Origin: JAVBTT01 sp031556035
Lineage (GTDB): Bacteria; Bacillota; Clostridia; Oscillospirales; UBA929
Reading direction: 5' to 3'
Length of the DNA stretch: 64,000 bases
NCBI GenBank assembly: GCA_031556035.1
Contig: JAVBTT010000034.1
Span: forward strand, 1-64,000
Below, one piece after another: positions 61,559 to 64,000 of the stretch. Made by a program: the position numbers and the translations under genes. The notes below the pieces were generated by a model. It was not told where the DNA came from, searched no databases, and saw only the letters and a list, made by a program, of their open reading frames with translations. Every line of letters starts with the position of its first letter. Position 1 is the stretch's first letter.

Positions 61559-61584
61559 TCAGCAGCCTTTGCAAAGGAGGGGCC

Positions 61585-63777
61585 ATGTCTCAGAGCATCG
61601 CAGGGCGCATAAGCTCCGTTGTCTACAAAAACGATGACACGGGCTATGCCGTGCTGCGCCTTGAAATGCCGGACGGCGCGCTTGTGACGGCGGTAGGCTG
61701 CCTTCCGTACGCCGCCCCGGGCGAGGAGCTGGAGGCGGCCGGGCAATGGGTGACGCATCCGCAGCACGGGAATCAGTTCTCGATCAACTCGGTGGAGCGC
61801 AGGCTGCCGTCGTCGATGGGCGCGATAAGGGAATACCTGGCCTCGGGCGTCATACGCGGAATTGGGGCTGCCACAGCGTCCCTGCTGGTGGAGCGCTTCG
61901 GGGCCGACGCCCTGAGGGTGATGGAGCAATCCCCCGCCAGGCTCGCCGAGGTGCGCGGCATCACGCCGGGACGCGCGAAGCAGATAGGTGAGGCCTACGC
62001 GCGCCAGACCGGGCTGCGCAGGCTCATGGAGCTGCTGGTCGGCTACGATATCTCCCCGCTTGCCGCGCTGAAGCTGCTCCAGCGCTATGGATCGCAGGCC
62101 ACCGAGGTCGTGCTGGACAACCCCTATGTGATGGCGGACGAATTTTTCGGTGTGGATTTTATAAAGGCGGACGGCATGGCGCTCGGGCTGGGTATGGAGC
62201 CGGACGATATAAGGCGGCGCAAGGCGGCGCTGCTGTTTGAGCTGAGGTACAACCTGGAGGTAGGGCATGTCTATCTGCCAAAGGACAAGCTGCTGGAGGC
62301 GTCCGCCGAGATGAGCGGCGTCGGGTTGGCCCCGCTGTCCGAGGCGCTGGATATTCTTACAGAGGACGGCTCGGTGGTCGACGGCGGGGGCTGCTGCTAC
62401 CTTGACTTCGCCTACTCCGCGGAGACTGCTCTCGCGAGCTTCGTAATAGACCGCCACATGCGCCGCCGCCCGCCTCCAAGCGGTCTGCTGGAGCTCATCA
62501 AAAAGATAGAGGATGAGCTCCACATCACATATGCTCCGGCTCAGCGGCAGGCGGTAGCGCTTTCGGCGCAGAGCGGCCTGCTGCTTCTGACAGGCGGGCC
62601 CGGCACCGGCAAGACGACGACCGTCCGCGCGATGTTGGAAGTCTTCGACAGGATGCGCATGAAATCCCTTCTGGCCGCGCCAACCGGAAGAGCCGCGAAG
62701 CGCATGGGCGAGCTGACCGGCAGGGAGGCGTCCACGATACACCGGCTGCTTGAGTTCGGCTACGATCCCGAGAGCGGCGTCATGGGCTTTACGCGCGACG
62801 AGGACAACCCCCTCGCGGCTGACGTGGTTATCATAGACGAGACCTCGATGGTCGACGTGCTGCTGCTGGCGGCGCTTGTGAGGGCACTGAGGCCCGACAC
62901 CGTGCTTGTGCTGGTCGGCGACCCGGATCAGCTTCCTCCGGTCGGCCCCGGCAGGGCGCTGGAGGAGCTTTTGAGCTGCGGGCTGGTGGACACGGTGAGG
63001 CTGACCGAGGTGTTCCGCCAGGCGCAGCAGAGCCGGATTGTCATGGGAGCGCACCAGGTAAACAGGGGCGAGGCACCAGCGCTCAAAAACAGCGGCGGGG
63101 ATTTTTTCTTCATGCGCCGCAAGAACCCGGAAGATGCGGTCGGCACCATCCTCGAACTGTGCTCCGAGCGGCTACCCAAGGGTCTGGGGCTCAATCCGTC
63201 GCAGATACAGGTGCTCTCCCCGACCAGGAAGGGCCGCTGCGGCACCGCCGCCCTCAACGGGCTGCTTCAGAACGCGCTGAATCCGCCGGCGAACGGCAAG
63301 CTGGAAAAGCGCTACGGCGATGTAATCTTCCGGGAGGGTGACCGGGTCATGCACATCCGGAACAATTACGAGCTGGCCTGGCGGTACGCGGACGGCTCCG
63401 GGGCGGGCCTCGGGGTGTTCAACGGCGAGGTCGGGGTGATACTTTGTGTCGATTTGAAGTCGGAGCTTGTCACCGTTCTGTATGACGACAGGCAGGCCGA
63501 CTACCCTTTCGACACGCTGAAGGAGCTGGAGCTGGCTTACGCGATGACTGTGCACAAGTCGCAGGGCAGCGAGTACCCGTGTGTCGTGCTGTCGGTCTCG
63601 CCAGGCCCTCAGCAGCTGATGACCCGCAGCGTCCTGTACACCGCGATGACCCGGGCGCGGGACTGGCTGGTGCTTGTCGGGGACGAGACGGTCGTGGCCC
63701 ACATGATAGACAACAACAGGCGCAGGAAGCGTTACAGCAGACTGGCCGAGCGGATATCGGGGTGGAACGATGGGTAG
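61585..63777 (+). CDS. recD2: RecD2-type ATP-dependent DNA helicase
   Basis: 730 aa from the ATG at 61585, which follows AAAGGAGGGG; upstream in-frame residues have no ribosome site. N-terminal OB-like region, helix-hairpin-helix repeats (VRGITPGRAKQIGEAY), then superfamily-1 motor motifs: Walker A LTGGPGTGKTTT, motif II VVIIDETSMVD, motif III GDPDQLPPVGPG, and late motifs AMTVHKSQGSEYPCVVL and LYTAMTRARDWLVLVGD. RecD2 is a 5'-3' helicase of bacteria without RecBCD and helps in replication-fork repair. The next gene overlaps its end by 8 nt. Confidence 0.95.
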   Translation: MSQSIAGRISSVVYKNDDTGYAVLRLEMPDGALVTAVGCLPYAAPGEELEAAGQWVTHPQHGNQFSINSVERRLPSSMGAIREYLASGVIRGIGAATASLLVERFGADALRVMEQSPARLAEVRGITPGRAKQIGEAYARQTGLRRLMELLVGYDISPLAALKLLQRYGSQATEVVLDNPYVMADEFFGVDFIKADGMALGLGMEPDDIRRRKAALLFELRYNLEVGHVYLPKDKLLEASAEMSGVGLAPLSEALDILTEDGSVVDGGGCCYLDFAYSAETALASFVIDRHMRRRPPPSGLLELIKKIEDELHITYAPAQRQAVALSAQSGLLLLTGGPGTGKTTTVRAMLEVFDRMRMKSLLAAPTGRAAKRMGELTGREASTIHRLLEFGYDPESGVMGFTRDEDNPLAADVVIIDETSMVDVLLLAALVRALRPDTVLVLVGDPDQLPPVGPGRALEELLSCGLVDTVRLTEVFRQAQQSRIVMGAHQVNRGEAPALKNSGGDFFFMRRKNPEDAVGTILELCSERLPKGLGLNPSQIQVLSPTRKGRCGTAALNGLLQNALNPPANGKLEKRYGDVIFREGDRVMHIRNNYELAWRYADGSGAGLGVFNGEVGVILCVDLKSELVTVLYDDRQADYPFDTLKELELAYAMTVHKSQGSEYPCVVLSVSPGPQQLMTRSVLYTAMTRARDWLVLVGDETVVAHMIDNNRRRKRYSRLAERISGWNDG

Positions 63778-64000
63778 CCTCCTGGACATCCTGTTCCCGC
63801 CCCGGTGCGCGTTCTGCCGCGAAGTCTCGACGTCGAAGATATGTGACGATTGCCAACGTGAGCTGCCGTGGGTACTTGAGCAGCGCGGGCTCTGATTAGC
63901 CCCGCTCTATTACCGCGACGGCGCACGGAAGATGCTCCACCGCTATAAGTTCAACGGCTATTCCGGCTACGCGGACGTACTCGCGGAGCTGATGCTGATG
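63770..64000 (+). pseudogene. comFC: ComFC-like phosphoribosyltransferase, interrupted by an in-frame stop; cut by the window end
   Basis: Starts at ATG 63770 inside the recD2 end. The first 41 codons encode the ComF-type double-zinc-finger start (LDILFPPRCAFCREV, KICDDCQREL). A TGA follows at 63893-63895, after which the same frame continues with the family's next segment (LAPLYYRDGARKMLHRYKFN). The frame matches exactly, so only the stop interrupts it. TGA is used as a normal stop by other genes here, so recoding is unlikely; a nonsense mutation or sequence error is likelier. ComFC is needed for DNA uptake by competent cells. Confidence 0.7.

Noticed and set aside
61531..63054. A 507-codon minus-strand open frame opposite recD2.
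   Set aside because: The opposite strand has all helicase motifs; the antisense product is rich in Gln/His/Arg with no recognisable domain.
63893..63895. Selenocysteine or reassigned TGA in comFC.
   Set aside because: No convincing SECIS-like stem follows, ComFC has no known selenocysteine, and TGA ends other genes here (for example the isomerase and first permease).

Overview
The window reads as chromosome of a GC-rich Gram-positive, Clostridia-like (Firmicutes) bacterium. Pointers are the gene order gdpP-rplI-dnaB, AdhE, GdpP, an S-layer-homology surface protein, YesM/YesN-type two-component regulation, an ABC sugar importer without its own ATPase, and frequent strong Shine-Dalgarno sites with GTG/TTG starts. 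The species cannot be named from the sequence.

Positions 1-416 hold the end of a toxin-antitoxin pair; its YoeB-like toxin appears frameshifted just before the catalytic C-terminus. Positions 583-35269 form one large polysaccharide-degradation locus. Four giant secreted proteins (1669, 2284, 1181 and 2011 aa, all minus strand) carry alginate-lyase/heparinase-like helical domains, a beta-helix domain, carbohydrate-binding and discoidin-like modules. All four end in the same 176-residue C-terminal module, which I cannot assign to a known anchor. A fructokinase lies between the two pairs. On the plus strand follow D-lyxose/D-mannose isomerase, a ThuA-like protein, sugar-binding lipoprotein, two permeases, YesM-like kinase, YesN-like regulator, GH88 unsaturated glucuronyl hydrolase, GH43 and a mutarotase-like protein. 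The inferred scheme is: outside the cell, lyases cut a uronate-containing polysaccharide; oligosaccharides enter through the ABC importer; GH88 and GH43 trim them in the cytoplasm; isomerase plus fructokinase could move released mannose or lyxose into central metabolism. A repeated motif next to the -35 boxes of three promoters links both lyase operons and the isomerase operon into one candidate regulon.

Positions 35270-37384 are a lower-GC decay island: an IS110 remnant, a pyridoxamine-oxidase-like gene, a frameshifted phage terminase remnant, the tail of another transposase and several long hairpins. Next come a sulfoquinovosidase-clade GH31 protein lacking its catalytic nucleophile, a flavoprotein lacking the usual redox cysteine pair, and an 1806-aa surface protein with C-terminal SLH domains.

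Positions 46597-55178 are housekeeping on the minus strand: gdpP, rplI, a polysaccharide deacetylase, dnaB, tilS, hpt, ftsH. Positions 55640-64000 are plus strand: a zinc-ribbon membrane protein, adhE, an APH-like kinase, small proteins, a small-multidrug-export-family membrane protein, recD2, and the start of comFC with an in-frame stop. I saw no rRNA, tRNA or CRISPR array.
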